In this document: positions 15,100 to 23,638 of the stretch, piece after piece
Layout of the letters: each line of letters starts with the position of its first letter
How positions within the stretch are numbered: position 1 is the stretch's first letter
From: Candidatus Anoxymicrobium japonicum
GTDB lineage: Bacteria > Actinomycetota > Geothermincolia > Fen-727 > Anoxymicrobiaceae
DNA: 33,564 nt
Direction: 5' to 3'
Assembly: GCA_002843005.1 (NCBI GenBank)
Contig: PHEX01000011.1
Coordinates: 1-33,564 of the forward strand
Position numbers and translations under genes: made by a program
The notes under the pieces: generated by a model
The model's input: only the letters and a program-made list of their open reading frames with translations
What the model was told of the DNA's origin: nothing
Database searches by the model: none

Positions 15100-15143
15100 C
15101 AGCGGTAACAAACAGTTTCTCGAGGTCCAGGAGGGCAATCAGG

Positions 15144-15671
15144 ATGAGCATGTTGCACAAGAAGGGACATAATAAGAGCGCGCGAAAGGAACGCAAGGAA
15201 CACAGGCGCGTCGAAGAGATATTCGATGAGCCGACCGATTCCTGGGATCTCCTTGATAACTCGCCCAACCTGATTCAGAGCGTCACGCCGGAAGGGCGTT
15301 TTTTCTACATAAACCACAAATGGTGCGCGACACTGGGTTATCGGCCTGACGAGGCAAAGGGCCTGACCTTTCTGGACGTCCTCCACCCGGATTGTCATGA
15401 CCACTGCAAGGCGGTCTTTCAGAGCCTGATGTCCGGAGCGCGCATCCAGAAAGTGGAGTGCGAATTCCTCTCAAAGGACGGCAGGCGCCTTCCCGCTACG
15501 GGACATGTGAGTTGCTACTTCGAGGCGGGGAAGCCCGTTGCGACTCGCGGCATTTTCCAGTTGACGGCGACAGGCGGGCGGGCGGAGAAAGATGCGGATG
15601 CAGATCGGAGCATGAGTGTCGCGATAGAGAAAGCGTTTCTCGAATTCGCGAACTCTTCTTTGAGGCGTTAG
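15144..15671 (+). CDS. Stand-alone PAS domain protein
   Basis: 175 residues from ATG 15144, which follows CAGGAGGG; the open frame extends 17 codons upstream without a better site. The N-terminus is highly charged (KKGHNKSARKERKEHRRVEE). One PAS fold occupies about residues 33-140: LDNSPNLIQSVTPEGRFFYI, then LGYRPDEAKGLTFLDVLHPD, then a strand ending VECEFLSKDGRRLP, with a PAC-like end IFQLTATG. No kinase, cyclase or DNA-binding output follows, only an approximately 35-residue tail. It may sense a ligand or redox state and pass it to a partner in trans, perhaps the HD-GYP-like protein two genes on. Cofactor residues cannot be assigned. Confidence 0.75.
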   Translation: MSMLHKKGHNKSARKERKEHRRVEEIFDEPTDSWDLLDNSPNLIQSVTPEGRFFYINHKWCATLGYRPDEAKGLTFLDVLHPDCHDHCKAVFQSLMSGARIQKVECEFLSKDGRRLPATGHVSCYFEAGKPVATRGIFQLTATGGRAEKDADADRSMSVAIEKAFLEFANSSLRR

Positions 15672-15804
15672 CGCCCCGCCCCACAACTGGTTCACGGCAA
15701 TAGCGTAGCGCGAAATACTTCAGTTTTCATCTGTCGCAACTCGTTCTTTGCTTGATCAGGTTCATGATATTATGAGTGTCAGTCAGGGCGAAGAAGGAGA
15801 ACCG

Positions 15805-17142
15805 GTGCAAACAGAAAGCGGCGCGCGGAGCAAAGTTGCTCGTGGAGCGGGTGACGTCAAAGAGCGTATCGCGGTTCTGCGCGAGAGCCTCGTGGGGGCT
15901 TTCGGATTGATGATGGCAGCCGTCACGGTCGCGAGCGTGCTCAACTACATGTTCAGCATTATCATGACGCGCATGCTGGGCGCCACCGGCGCGTTCTCCT
16001 CGTTCAACTCGCTGAACTCTATCTTTCTCATCGTTTCCATGGGGGCGCTATCGGTTCAGATGGTCATCACCAGGTACGTCGTCGAGTTCGAGGTGACGGG
16101 CGAGAAAAACAAGATCCGGCTGCTGTTGCGCCGCTTCTCCCGGGGGCTGCTTCTTGCCGGCGTCGTTGTGATGATCTTGAGTTTCGCGGCAGCGTGGCCG
16201 CTCGCGCATGCTCTGAAACTAAGCTCGCCTCTGTTCGTTATCCTTCTCGGGACATCTGTGGTTATCACAATTTACCTGACCCTCCCCAGCGGGCTTCTCC
16301 AGGGCGAGCAACGGTTCGGAGCGCTGGGTGGCGCGGCCATATCGACCGCGGCGCTGCGGATCGTCATCGGGGTGACGCTGGTAGCGCTTGGAATGGGCGT
16401 TTACGGGGCGTTGGGCGCCGCGACACCGGCGGGGATCGTGGTCGCGTGCGTCATCATCTACTTTTATCGCGACATGTTTCGCGGGCCGGTAGAGCCCGAC
16501 CCGGAGTTTCATCCGGCCACCGCGCTCAAAGCGCTCGCGCCTGTCGCCACCGCGGTGTTTCTGGTTATTTTCATAACCCAGATCGATGTCGTGCTGGTGA
16601 GAGCTATGAAGGGAGCGGTTCAGGCGGATCACTACTCGTATGCCGCGCTGGCCGGCAAAGCGGTTTTGTTCTTTCCTGAAGGCGTATCGCTCGTTATGTT
16701 TCCAAGGGTGAGTCATCTCCATGCGAAAGGCGCTTCGACGAAGCGAGTCCTGGGTTTGAGCCTTGCCGTCGCGGGCCTGCTGGTCGGAGCGGTTGTGATC
16801 TTCTACGCCGTCTTTCCGGGTTTTACGGCGCGGTTCTTCGCGGGAAAGCACGGCAACTTCATCAACACGATCAAGTGCGCCGGCGGCATTAACTTTATCG
16901 CGCTGTTTGGTCTCGTGATGGCCGTTTTCGCCATTGTGAAGCTGCTTGCTTTTTATCACCTCGCGCTGAATCACAAATCTTTCCTTGCCATATACGCGTC
17001 CGGCGCGGTCATGGAAGTTGTCGGAATATTTCTTTTCCACCGTACACTTCCGCAGATACTGGTCGTTATGCTTATTGTGGGAGTGGCGCTTCTTGTGCCC
17101 AGCTTGACGCTGGCTCTGACACAAAGTAGTTTTGCAGATTGA
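15805..17142 (+). CDS. Polysaccharide-type flippase (MOP/Wzx-like membrane protein)
   Basis: 445 residues with about 12 hydrophobic helices, from SLVGAFGLMMAAVTVASVLN onward. The N-terminal part has the MOP pattern of an exposed MTRMLGATGAFSSFNSLNS, followed by a helix with the conserved-looking LSVQMVITRYVVEFE. It is distinct from murJ in this window. Likely substrates are lipid-linked oligosaccharides or teichoic or exopolysaccharide units, but no glycosyltransferase genes are nearby to guide this. Start GTG 15805 is chosen for AAGGAG 5 nt upstream; ATG 15772 is an in-frame alternative with poor signals. It ends 29 bp before the HD-GYP-like gene, so the two may be cotranscribed. Confidence 0.75.
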   Translation: MQTESGARSKVARGAGDVKERIAVLRESLVGAFGLMMAAVTVASVLNYMFSIIMTRMLGATGAFSSFNSLNSIFLIVSMGALSVQMVITRYVVEFEVTGEKNKIRLLLRRFSRGLLLAGVVVMILSFAAAWPLAHALKLSSPLFVILLGTSVVITIYLTLPSGLLQGEQRFGALGGAAISTAALRIVIGVTLVALGMGVYGALGAATPAGIVVACVIIYFYRDMFRGPVEPDPEFHPATALKALAPVATAVFLVIFITQIDVVLVRAMKGAVQADHYSYAALAGKAVLFFPEGVSLVMFPRVSHLHAKGASTKRVLGLSLAVAGLLVGAVVIFYAVFPGFTARFFAGKHGNFINTIKCAGGINFIALFGLVMAVFAIVKLLAFYHLALNHKSFLAIYASGAVMEVVGIFLFHRTLPQILVVMLIVGVALLVPSLTLALTQSSFAD

Positions 17143-17171
17143 ATGATTGTAGATGGTGAGGAGCTGGATGC

Positions 17172-17885
17172 ATGGTCGGTGACTTGCAAGAAAACGCGGA
17201 AACAACTTTCATTGTATCTGGAATTCACGAACATGCGCGCAACGACACTATTGTGATGGGCGCGGTTCAAAGACGCCTCGAAGCGTTATACCCTTACCAG
17301 AAAGGACACTGGGAACGTGTCTCATTCGAGGCTTCCGCGATCGGCGAGGAACTCGGCTTCGGACGCGACGCGCTTGAACAACTGCGGATTTCCGCCTACC
17401 TCATGGATATCGGGATGATCGATGAGTCTATTCACGCTCTCATCGCCAGTTGTGTCGACTCAAGCATTGATTATATGCAGAACGCCGATATCAGGTGCGC
17501 GGTAGAGCGTCACCCGGTGATTGGCGCGAGGAAACTCGAGGAGATTGGCTTCCCAGATCCTGTGATCCACGTGGTAAAACATCACCACGAATGGCACAAC
17601 GGCTGGGGTTATCCCGATGGCCTCTCAGGTGTCGCGATTCCGCTGCTCGCCAGGGTATTGATAGTCGCCGATGCTTTTGTGTCTATGACTTCCGATAGGC
17701 CATTCCGTTCCGGATGCACACCTGACGAGGCGCTCGAAGAGATCGTTGGCTACGCGGGAGTTCAATTTGATCCGTGGGTGGTGCCTGCGCTCGAGGAGAT
17801 CGTCACGCAGAAGGAGTGCGTGATCGATTCCATTATCGACAAGACGCTCGATCTCGCGCTCGAGGAAGAAACAGAGCAACGCTAG
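17172..17885 (+). CDS. Degenerate HD-GYP domain protein
   Basis: 237 residues; ATG 17172 follows GAGGAG at 8 nt. The HD-GYP order is clear: His46 in GHWERV, then YLMDIGMIDESI where families have LHDIGKI, then ERHPVIGARKLEEIG (His114), then HHHEWHNGWGYPDGLSG (His137-139), then LARVLIVADAFVSMTSDRP. The signature HD is MD here (Met78), the Lys of GK is Met, and the DG before GYP is NG. Several metal ligands survive, but loss of the central His makes c-di-GMP or (p)ppGpp hydrolysis doubtful; it may be a sensor or binding protein. A perfect hairpin follows 4 bp after the stop. Confidence 0.8.
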   Translation: MVGDLQENAETTFIVSGIHEHARNDTIVMGAVQRRLEALYPYQKGHWERVSFEASAIGEELGFGRDALEQLRISAYLMDIGMIDESIHALIASCVDSSIDYMQNADIRCAVERHPVIGARKLEEIGFPDPVIHVVKHHHEWHNGWGYPDGLSGVAIPLLARVLIVADAFVSMTSDRPFRSGCTPDEALEEIVGYAGVQFDPWVVPALEEIVTQKECVIDSIIDKTLDLALEEETEQR

Positions 17886-17889
17886 CCTG

Positions 17890-17928
17890 AAAACGCAACA
17901 CGGGGGCCTGACCCCCGTGTTGCGTTTT
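17890..17928. repeat. Palindromic repeat, CGCAACAC class, perfect 17-bp stem
   Basis: AAAACGCAACACGGGGG pairs perfectly with its complement around the loop CCTGA, ending in TTTT. Next to the HD-GYP stop it could serve as a terminator. Its relatives at 7072-7112 and 24920-24959, however, sit in divergent promoter regions, so termination is not the family's general role. Confidence 0.9.
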
Positions 17929-18052
17929 GTCTGCAACTGACCCATTAATCCACCAAATGGGTGATCACAAAATCAATACTATTGTTGATAATCGCCCGAG
18001 AACGAACTGCCGAAATGATGTAAAGGAGAAGTAAGTTGGAAAGGGCAGTGCG

Positions 18053-19219
18053 ATGGACGGGAGAGCGTGGTATCAGAGAACCAGGCGCAAAGCAGAAGAG
18101 GGCGAACATGGCTTTACCCTCGCGGAACTTGCCATAGTGATCGTGATTCTTGCAGTACTGGTCGCGATAGCGGTGCCGGTTCTGCTCGGGGGCGGAAAAA
18201 AGGCGGATCATGTCGTCGCGATAAGCAACCTGGCGACGGCCGGCAAGGTTGTTGAGAGTGTCTGGTACAGTGACCTCGCAACTCAGGGCCACGATGCGTA
18301 CAGGGACTACGACCCACCCGAGGAACTCGAGGAGTGCGCCGTGGATGGTTGGGTGCCGGTCGACGCGCGTTACATGAGCGTGTGTGAGCAGAAGATCACC
18401 TGGGTGGATCTCAACGTTGGCGGGGAATCGGATCCTATAGCCAGCGCGGAAATCGGCCCATATTGCCAGGCCGAGGCCTATGGGTTCCGGCTAGTTGGCG
18501 TCTGGAAGGCCGGCAAGTTGCTGGAGAGCGGCGCCGACATCGCGCGGAACTGGAACATCCTCAATCGAAAGATCGGGGTAGTGGACAACAAGTATTGGAA
18601 GGACGGCGGGTGGCAGGAGAACAACGACGCCCGGTACCTCACTCTGGTGACGTACGAGCGCGTGGGCCTGGCGCACTTCTACACTTTGAACCTCGGCGTT
18701 ACGATCGCGGGAGGCACTTTCGAGTGGAAGGACGGAACAGGGACCCCCGGTGAGTCGTTCGGTGATGAGCTGGCGAGCGCCCCCGACCCGGTGGCCGACC
18801 CGCCACCCGCGGATTCTCCCGCTGATGATCCAGGAATTCCGCCGGCAGACCCGCCCGCGGATCCTCCCGCCGATGATCCAGTAATCCCGCCGCCGCCAGG
18901 GCCTCCGTTCGAGTTGCTTGAAACGAAGTTCACGCCCATAGCGATAAACCTCGAGAGCCAGGGAACATTTACAGTCACTTTCTACCTGCCCGAGGGATAC
19001 AGCATCGCCGACATCGACCTGCCTTGCGTCAAGATTGGTGGGGCTACCGCGATAGAGGTCAAGGAAGCCGGGGGTGGGAAGTTCATGTTCACCTTCGACA
19101 GGCAGGATTTGACAGAGCTCACGGTCGGCAATAACGTGACAGCGACAATCACCGGGCGGCTTTATGATGGCACCGAGTTTTCCGGGACTGACACGGTAAA
19201 GGTCATCGACAATAAGTGA
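18053..19219 (+). CDS. Type IV pseudopilin-like protein with acidic-proline linker and C-terminal beta domain
   Basis: 388 residues. A class III signal ends at Gly20: EHG|FTLAELAIVIVILAVLVAI, with Glu5 of the mature helix, so a prepilin peptidase should process it. The globular head spans about residues 55-235. A linker of about 45 residues rich in Asp, Pro and Ala (repeats such as PADPPADPPADDP) joins a C-terminal domain of about 90 residues (FTPIAINLESQG, LPEGYSIADIDL, FDRQDL, GRLYDGTEFSGTDTVKVI). The latter resembles a repeat domain often found at the ends of secreted archaeal and bacterial proteins. No pilus assembly genes are nearby, so it must use machinery encoded elsewhere. ATG 18053 has GAAAGGG upstream; the better AAAGGAG at 18022 does not serve it. 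Confidence 0.75.
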   Translation: MDGRAWYQRTRRKAEEGEHGFTLAELAIVIVILAVLVAIAVPVLLGGGKKADHVVAISNLATAGKVVESVWYSDLATQGHDAYRDYDPPEELEECAVDGWVPVDARYMSVCEQKITWVDLNVGGESDPIASAEIGPYCQAEAYGFRLVGVWKAGKLLESGADIARNWNILNRKIGVVDNKYWKDGGWQENNDARYLTLVTYERVGLAHFYTLNLGVTIAGGTFEWKDGTGTPGESFGDELASAPDPVADPPPADSPADDPGIPPADPPADPPADDPVIPPPPGPPFELLETKFTPIAINLESQGTFTVTFYLPEGYSIADIDLPCVKIGGATAIEVKEAGGGKFMFTFDRQDLTELTVGNNVTATITGRLYDGTEFSGTDTVKVIDNK

Positions 19220-19314
19220 AGAACTGCGGTTGATTGCCGTTTGTCTCAAGTTCACCTGATTCCACCTGATATGATTATGCGTTGTCGAAACTTTTTATGG
19301 GACGTGGCACTGTA

Positions 19315-20739
19315 ATGACGAAATCCACTGGCGAGCCGGACGGTCTGCCGGGCAAGGCGATCTCATCCATCAGGCGGCACGGGATGTTGTCGGGTGGAGA
19401 GCGTGTCGTGGTGAGCGTGTCCGGCGGCCCGGATTCCGTAGCTCTCCTGCTTTTCCTGAGCGAGATAGCCCCCGGAATGAACCTCACGCTTGCCGTCTTT
19501 CACATCGATCACATGCTGAGGGGCGAGGAGTCGCGCTCGGACGCTGCCTTTGTGAAAGAACTCGCGGAAAAACTCGGCCTGGAATCGCGCGTCGTCGCCG
19601 TGGATGTGCGTAAAGAGATGGAAGGCAATCGTCGTTCGCCTCAAGACGCCGCGCGAGCCGTGAGGTCTGAGCGCCTTCTCGATTTCGCGGCGGAGTGGGG
19701 CGCGGATCGGGTGGCCGTTGGCCACACCGCCGACGACCAGGTGGAGACATTCCTGATGCGCGTTGTGCAGGGAGCGGGGCTTACCGGGCTTGCCTCGATC
19801 AACGCGGTCTCGGGCGTCATCGTCAGGCCATTGATCGAGGTTTGGCGCCGCGAGATCGAGGAGTATCTCAACGTCAGGGGCGCCGACTCGCGTTTGGATC
19901 GGAGCAATCTGACGCCCGCCTACCTGCGTAACAGGATCAGGCTCAAGCTTCTTCCATGTCTGGTGTCGGAATTTGGCGACGCGGTGAAAGATGTGATTCT
20001 CAGGGAGGTGGAGTCGCTCTCGGAGGATCGTGAGTTTTTCACCTGTCTGGCGCGCGATGCCTTTGACCAGGCCGCTATCTCTGGCAAAGCGCAGGTTCGT
20101 ATCGACAGGGAAAGGTTCATGTCCATGGCGCTGTCGCTCCAGCGCGGGGTGATAAGGGAATCCTGGGCGCGCCTGGCGCCTGGCGCGCCGATGCTTGCCT
20201 GGCAACACGTGGCGGATATCATCGATAAGGTAGTTTTGGGGAAGAGCGGATCCGCGATCGACCTGCCGCTAGGATTGGTCGCGCAGCGCGAATACGACGA
20301 AATCATCATCCGGCGCAAGGCGCCCGAGCGAGAGAGAATGCCTCCCGCGAGCCTCGCCATACCAGGCGTCGTGAGGCTTCCTCATGGGCCTGTCATCGAA
20401 GCGACCTGTGTATCCACGGACGAAGTGACGTTCAGCGACGATCTCTCAGTAGAGTTTGTTCGCGGCGACCTCGAGCGCCTGCTCGAGGTTAGAACTCCAC
20501 GACCGGGGGATCGTTTTCAACCGCTGGGCTTCCCGCATGAGAAAAAACTGAAGAACTTTTTCATAGATGCCAAGGTGCCGAGGCGAGAAAGGCTCACAGT
20601 ACCGATTGTGCTGGATGAGGGCCGCGTCGTCTGGGTCGCGGGGCTGCGGCTGGATGATCGCTACAAGCTCCGATCGACGGACAGGCGCGCGATAATGTTG
20701 CGCCTGTGCGACGAAGCTGTTTCAGATAAAATAAGGTAG
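19315..20739 (+). CDS. tilS: tRNA(Ile)-lysidine synthase TilS
   Basis: 474 residues from ATG 19315; in-frame TTG 19282 and ATG 19297 are alternatives and none has a strong ribosome site. The enzyme ligates lysine to C34 of tRNA-Ile(CAU) so that it reads AUA. The N-terminal PP-loop ATPase carries VSVSGGPDSVALL (about residue 34), FHIDHMLRGEESRSDAAFV, and VAVGHTADDQVETFLMRV...GLTGL. The C-terminal half includes the substrate-binding and TilS C-terminal domain with RTPRPGDRFQPLGFPHEKKLKNFFIDAKVP (only its core GDRFQPLG and KLKNFFIDAKVP are diagnostic). It stands 5' of hpt with 20 bp between, the usual actinobacterial and firmicute pair. Confidence 0.95.
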   Translation: MTKSTGEPDGLPGKAISSIRRHGMLSGGERVVVSVSGGPDSVALLLFLSEIAPGMNLTLAVFHIDHMLRGEESRSDAAFVKELAEKLGLESRVVAVDVRKEMEGNRRSPQDAARAVRSERLLDFAAEWGADRVAVGHTADDQVETFLMRVVQGAGLTGLASINAVSGVIVRPLIEVWRREIEEYLNVRGADSRLDRSNLTPAYLRNRIRLKLLPCLVSEFGDAVKDVILREVESLSEDREFFTCLARDAFDQAAISGKAQVRIDRERFMSMALSLQRGVIRESWARLAPGAPMLAWQHVADIIDKVVLGKSGSAIDLPLGLVAQREYDEIIIRRKAPERERMPPASLAIPGVVRLPHGPVIEATCVSTDEVTFSDDLSVEFVRGDLERLLEVRTPRPGDRFQPLGFPHEKKLKNFFIDAKVPRRERLTVPIVLDEGRVVWVAGLRLDDRYKLRSTDRRAIMLRLCDEAVSDKIR

Positions 20740-20759
20740 GATGCGGGAGGGGAGAATGC

Positions 20760-21293
20760 GTGGTGGCTGGATTCGAGATAGATGAGACGGTGTACGGCGA
20801 ACAGGAGATACAGGCTCGAGTTCGAGACATGGCAGGGGAGATAAGCGGGGATTACGGCCCTGAAGGTGTTTTCCTCATAGGCATCTTGAAAGGCGCATTC
20901 ATGTTTCTCGCGGATCTGGCGCGCTCTATCACAATCCCGGTACGGTTTGATTTCATGGCGTGCTCCTCGTATGGCTCATCTCGAAAAACTTCCGGTATAG
21001 TTAGAATTCTCAAGGATCTGGATACGGATATAAGGGGAAAAGATGTCCTTGTTGTAGAGGACATAATAGACACAGGTTTGACGTTGAGTTATCTGTTAAA
21101 GAACCTGAAAGCTCGCGAACCGGCTTCACTTGAGATTTGCTCGCTTCTCAACAAGAAGCGCGTCGAGGGCAAAGTTGATCTGCCGATAAAGTACGAGGGC
21201 TTCTCGATTCCCGATGTGTTTGTCGTAGGCTATGGACTCGACTACGACGAGCAATTCCGCAACCTGCCGTATATCGCGAAACTGAAAAAGTAA
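20760..21293 (+). CDS. hpt: Hypoxanthine phosphoribosyltransferase
   Basis: 177 residues, normal length. It converts hypoxanthine or guanine plus PRPP to IMP or GMP. The flexible-loop region reads FMACSSYGSSRKTSGIVRI, the PRPP-binding motif is VLVVEDIIDTGLTL (about residues 96-109), and the C-terminal YEGFSIPDVFVVGYGLDYDE carries the base-contacting residues. Start GTG 20760 is doubled by a second GTG; GGAGGGGAG precedes it. The gene is linked to tilS upstream. The 266-bp gap before ftsH contains an inverted-repeat element, so ftsH probably has its own promoter. Confidence 0.96.
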   Translation: MVAGFEIDETVYGEQEIQARVRDMAGEISGDYGPEGVFLIGILKGAFMFLADLARSITIPVRFDFMACSSYGSSRKTSGIVRILKDLDTDIRGKDVLVVEDIIDTGLTLSYLLKNLKAREPASLEICSLLNKKRVEGKVDLPIKYEGFSIPDVFVVGYGLDYDEQFRNLPYIAKLKK

Positions 21294-21337
21294 GGCGTCT
21301 CCTTGTCCTTGTGGTATGCTTTTCTGTGTGAAACTAA

Positions 21338-21499
21338 GTGCCCCTTTCCATAAATACGGTAACGTACCGAGAGCGTCGATGCGCCGTTCCTTAAAAGGCC
21401 GCGTGACAGAGTCGTACTCGGTGAGTACGGGGAGGGAGCGGAACGCAGCAGGCGCGGATGCAGCGGCGGTCGCTTGCGAGTATTTATGGAAAGGGGCAC
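21338..21499. repeat. 162-nt element with 20-bp terminal inverted repeats and TAA duplications
   Basis: The left end GTGCCCCTTTCCATAAATAC (21338-21357) and its exact complement (21480-21499) bound a GC-rich centre. Both ends are flanked by TAA (21335-21337, 21500-21502), consistent with a 3-bp target duplication. No transposase is encoded; one frame on each strand is open through the element. A shortened relative lies in the DUF2085 gene (1928-1984). It resembles a MITE or palindromic element. It separates hpt from ftsH. Confidence 0.8.
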
Positions 21500-21559
21500 T
21501 AAGGAAAACTGGTCTGAACAATCGGTTGCTCCTGGCGCTCCTGATAAAGTGAGACAAAC

Positions 21560-23509
21560 ATGATGAAGAAGTACGCTAAAACTATAATGTTCTGGATGGC
21601 AATCCTGTTCCTGGTCGCGTTGCTCATGATCCATCCACTGTGGCGCCAGCCTGCCAGGGAGAAGACGTTTTCGCGGTTCATGGAGCAGGTTCGGGAAGAT
21701 AAGGTCATGACTGTAAAGATCTTCAACAGAGATCAACGAATAGAGTATGAGCTCAAAAACAAGGAGTGTTTCAAGACCGCGTTCCCCGTCAACTACGACA
21801 TAACAAAGGCACTGGCCGGCAAGCATGTCAGCATTGCCGTCGATCCGCAAACCAGTACCAGCATGTTCGCTATTTTGATTCAAATTCTTCCACTGCTTCT
21901 CATGGTCGGGCTGGTTCTGTTTTTCATGCAGCAGATGCAGGGGGGGGGAAACCGTGTCCTGTCTTTTGGAAAGAGCCGCGCGCGGCAGATAACCAGGGAC
22001 ATGCCGAAGGTCACCTTCGAGGACGTGGCGGGGGTCGATGAAGCGGTAGAAGAGCTGAAGGAGATCGAGGAGTTTCTCGAGAACCCCGGCAGGTTCCAGG
22101 CTCTTGGCGCCAAGATCCCCAAGGGCGTGCTTCTCTACGGCCCGCCCGGTTCAGGTAAGACACTGCTCGCGCGCGCGGTTGCCGGTGAGGCGGGCGTGCC
22201 TTTCTTCAGCATCTCGGGCTCTGATTTCGTGGAGATGTTCGTGGGCGTCGGCGCTGCCCGCGTGCGCGATCTGTTCGGGCAGGCCAAGACAAGCGCGCCA
22301 TGCATCATATTCATGGATGAAATCGACGCGGTCGGGCGTCAGCGAGGCGCCGGGCTCGGTGGCGGCCACGACGAGCGAGAGCAGACGCTCAACCAGTTGC
22401 TTGTCGAGATGGACGGATTTGAAACCGAGGCGGGCGTAATCATGATCGCCGCGACAAACCGGCCCGATATTCTCGACCCCGCGCTCCTTCGACCCGGGCG
22501 ATTTGACAGGCAAATTGTCGTGGAGAGACCAGACCTCGAGGGGCGCAAGGCTATTCTCAGGGTCCACACGAAGGGCAAGCCACTCGAAAAGAAGATCGAC
22601 ATAGACGTGCTTGCGCGCCGCACCCCGGGATTTACGGGCGCCGACCTTGCGAACATGGTCAATGAGGCAGCGTTGCTTTCGGCGCGACACAATAAGAAAA
22701 ACGTGGACATGATCGAGATGGAAGAGGCGATTGACAGAGTTGTCGCGGGGCCGGAGAAAAAGACCCGCCTCATCTCGGATCGCGAGAAAGAGATCATCGC
22801 CTACCACGAGACCGGGCACGCGCTTGTGGCGCACACACTGCCAAACGCCGACCCGGTGCACAAGATATCAATCATTCCGCGCGGGCAGGCGCTGGGCTAT
22901 ACACTGACGTTGCCGACCGAGGACAAATACCTGGTCACTAGGTCCGAGCTCGTGGATGAACTGGCGATGTTGCTGGGCGGACGCACCGCCGAGGAGATGA
23001 TCTTCAACGACATAACCACGGGCGACCAGAATGACATCGATCGCGCGACCAAGGTGGCGCGATCGATGGTAATGGAGTACGGCATGAGCGAGAAGCTTGG
23101 CCCTGTCACTCTCGGCCACAAGCAGGAGCAGGTGTTCCTGGGTCGCGACTTTGTCGCGGAGCCGAACTACTCCGATGATGTGGCCTTCCAGATAGACCAG
23201 GAAGTCAGGCGCATGATTGACGAGGCCCACATGGAGGCCAGGCGCATCCTTGCCGAGCAGAGGGAGCGTCTCGATATTATCGCCAGGATACTGATATACA
23301 AGGAGACTGTTGACAAAGATGAGTTGTTAGACTTGCTGGATGGCGACCCGGGGGAAATCTACAGCAGGTTCATCGAGGAGAAACAAGCGGCCGAAGCCAA
23401 AGTCGCCGCGATGGAGACGCCTGAAAAGCCCGCGGGAAAGAGGCTTCACGGCAAAAAGACCGCAAGGCCACCCATCACCACAAAGCCCGAGGTTTTGCCC
23501 GAGCGGTAG
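21560..23509 (+). CDS. ftsH: ATP-dependent zinc metalloprotease FtsH
   Basis: 649-residue membrane protease that degrades misfolded and short-lived membrane and cytosolic proteins. There are two membrane helices (about 8-25 and 112-131), an AAA module with Walker A GPPGSGKT (about residue 193), Walker B IIFMDEID and second region of homology [18 protein letters not shown], then the M41 protease with HETGH (about residue 415; HEAGH is commoner, but HExxH is intact) and the third zinc ligand in the [11 protein letters not shown] region. The ribosome site before ATG 21560 is weak. The last two codons and stop (CGG TAG) belong to a dispersed repeat (23504-23537), so the extreme C-terminus has been replaced or extended by that element. 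Confidence 0.97.
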   Translation: MMKKYAKTIMFWMAILFLVALLMIHPLWRQPAREKTFSRFMEQVREDKVMTVKIFNRDQRIEYELKNKECFKTAFPVNYDITKALAGKHVSIAVDPQTSTSMFAILIQILPLLLMVGLVLFFMQQMQGGGNRVLSFGKSRARQITRDMPKVTFEDVAGVDEAVEELKEIEEFLENPGRFQALGAKIPKGVLLYGPPGSGKTLLARAVAGEAGVPFFSISGSDFVEMFVGVGAARVRDLFGQAKTSAPCIIFMDEIDAVGRQRGAGLGGGHDEREQTLNQLLVEMDGFETEAGVIMIAATNRPDILDPALLRPGRFDRQIVVERPDLEGRKAILRVHTKGKPLEKKIDIDVLARRTPGFTGADLANMVNEAALLSARHNKKNVDMIEMEEAIDRVVAGPEKKTRLISDREKEIIAYHETGHALVAHTLPNADPVHKISIIPRGQALGYTLTLPTEDKYLVTRSELVDELAMLLGGRTAEEMIFNDITTGDQNDIDRATKVARSMVMEYGMSEKLGPVTLGHKQEQVFLGRDFVAEPNYSDDVAFQIDQEVRRMIDEAHMEARRILAEQRERLDIIARILIYKETVDKDELLDLLDGDPGEIYSRFIEEKQAAEAKVAAMETPEKPAGKRLHGKKTARPPITTKPEVLPER

Positions 23510-23537
23510 ACGGAAAGGTAGACGGTGCCTGACCCCT
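23504..23537 (+). repeat. Dispersed repeat, TAGACGG class, supplying the ftsH stop codon
   Basis: Identical over 33 nt to the copy at 2360-2392: GGTAGACGG, AAA, GGTAGACGG, then TGCCTGACCCCT. The TAG of its first unit is the ftsH stop. At 28648-28653 the same CGG TAG ends the folK fusion gene. Confidence 0.8.
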
Positions 23538-23638
23538 GGACTTTTGGTGCCTGTTAGGATCGGAATTTAGATTGCTCTGCTATGATAGCATGCCGGAGGC
23601 TGGTTGGGCCAGTTCGTCCTGGGTCATTCCCACGCGTC

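Noticed and set aside
16219..17205. Long minus-strand open frame (328 codons) opposite the flippase gene
   Set aside because: Its product is full of His, Arg, Gln and Asn with no family motif, typical of the antisense of a GC-rich hydrophobic gene; the plus-strand flippase explains the region. The same applies to long antisense frames over folK, nadB, nadC, rodA and tilS.
17890..17928. All CGCAACAC palindromes are ordinary Rho-independent terminators
   Set aside because: Two of the three lie in divergent intergenic regions upstream of both neighbours, where no transcript ends.
18022..18107. TTG 18036 with a strong AAAGGAG as a separate small gene overlapping the pseudopilin
   Set aside because: The frame runs inside the pseudopilin gene with no family-like sequence; the ribosome site may instead belong to a non-standard start of the pseudopilin itself.
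21316..21552. 78-codon open frame across the inverted-repeat element as a gene
   Set aside because: Its coding potential is explained by the element being open on both strands; no ribosome site precedes it. Kept only as an observation about the element.
22803..22817. FtsH with HETGH instead of HEAGH as an inactive protease
   Set aside because: The HExxH zinc motif is complete; the Ala to Thr change does not touch a ligand or the catalytic Glu.
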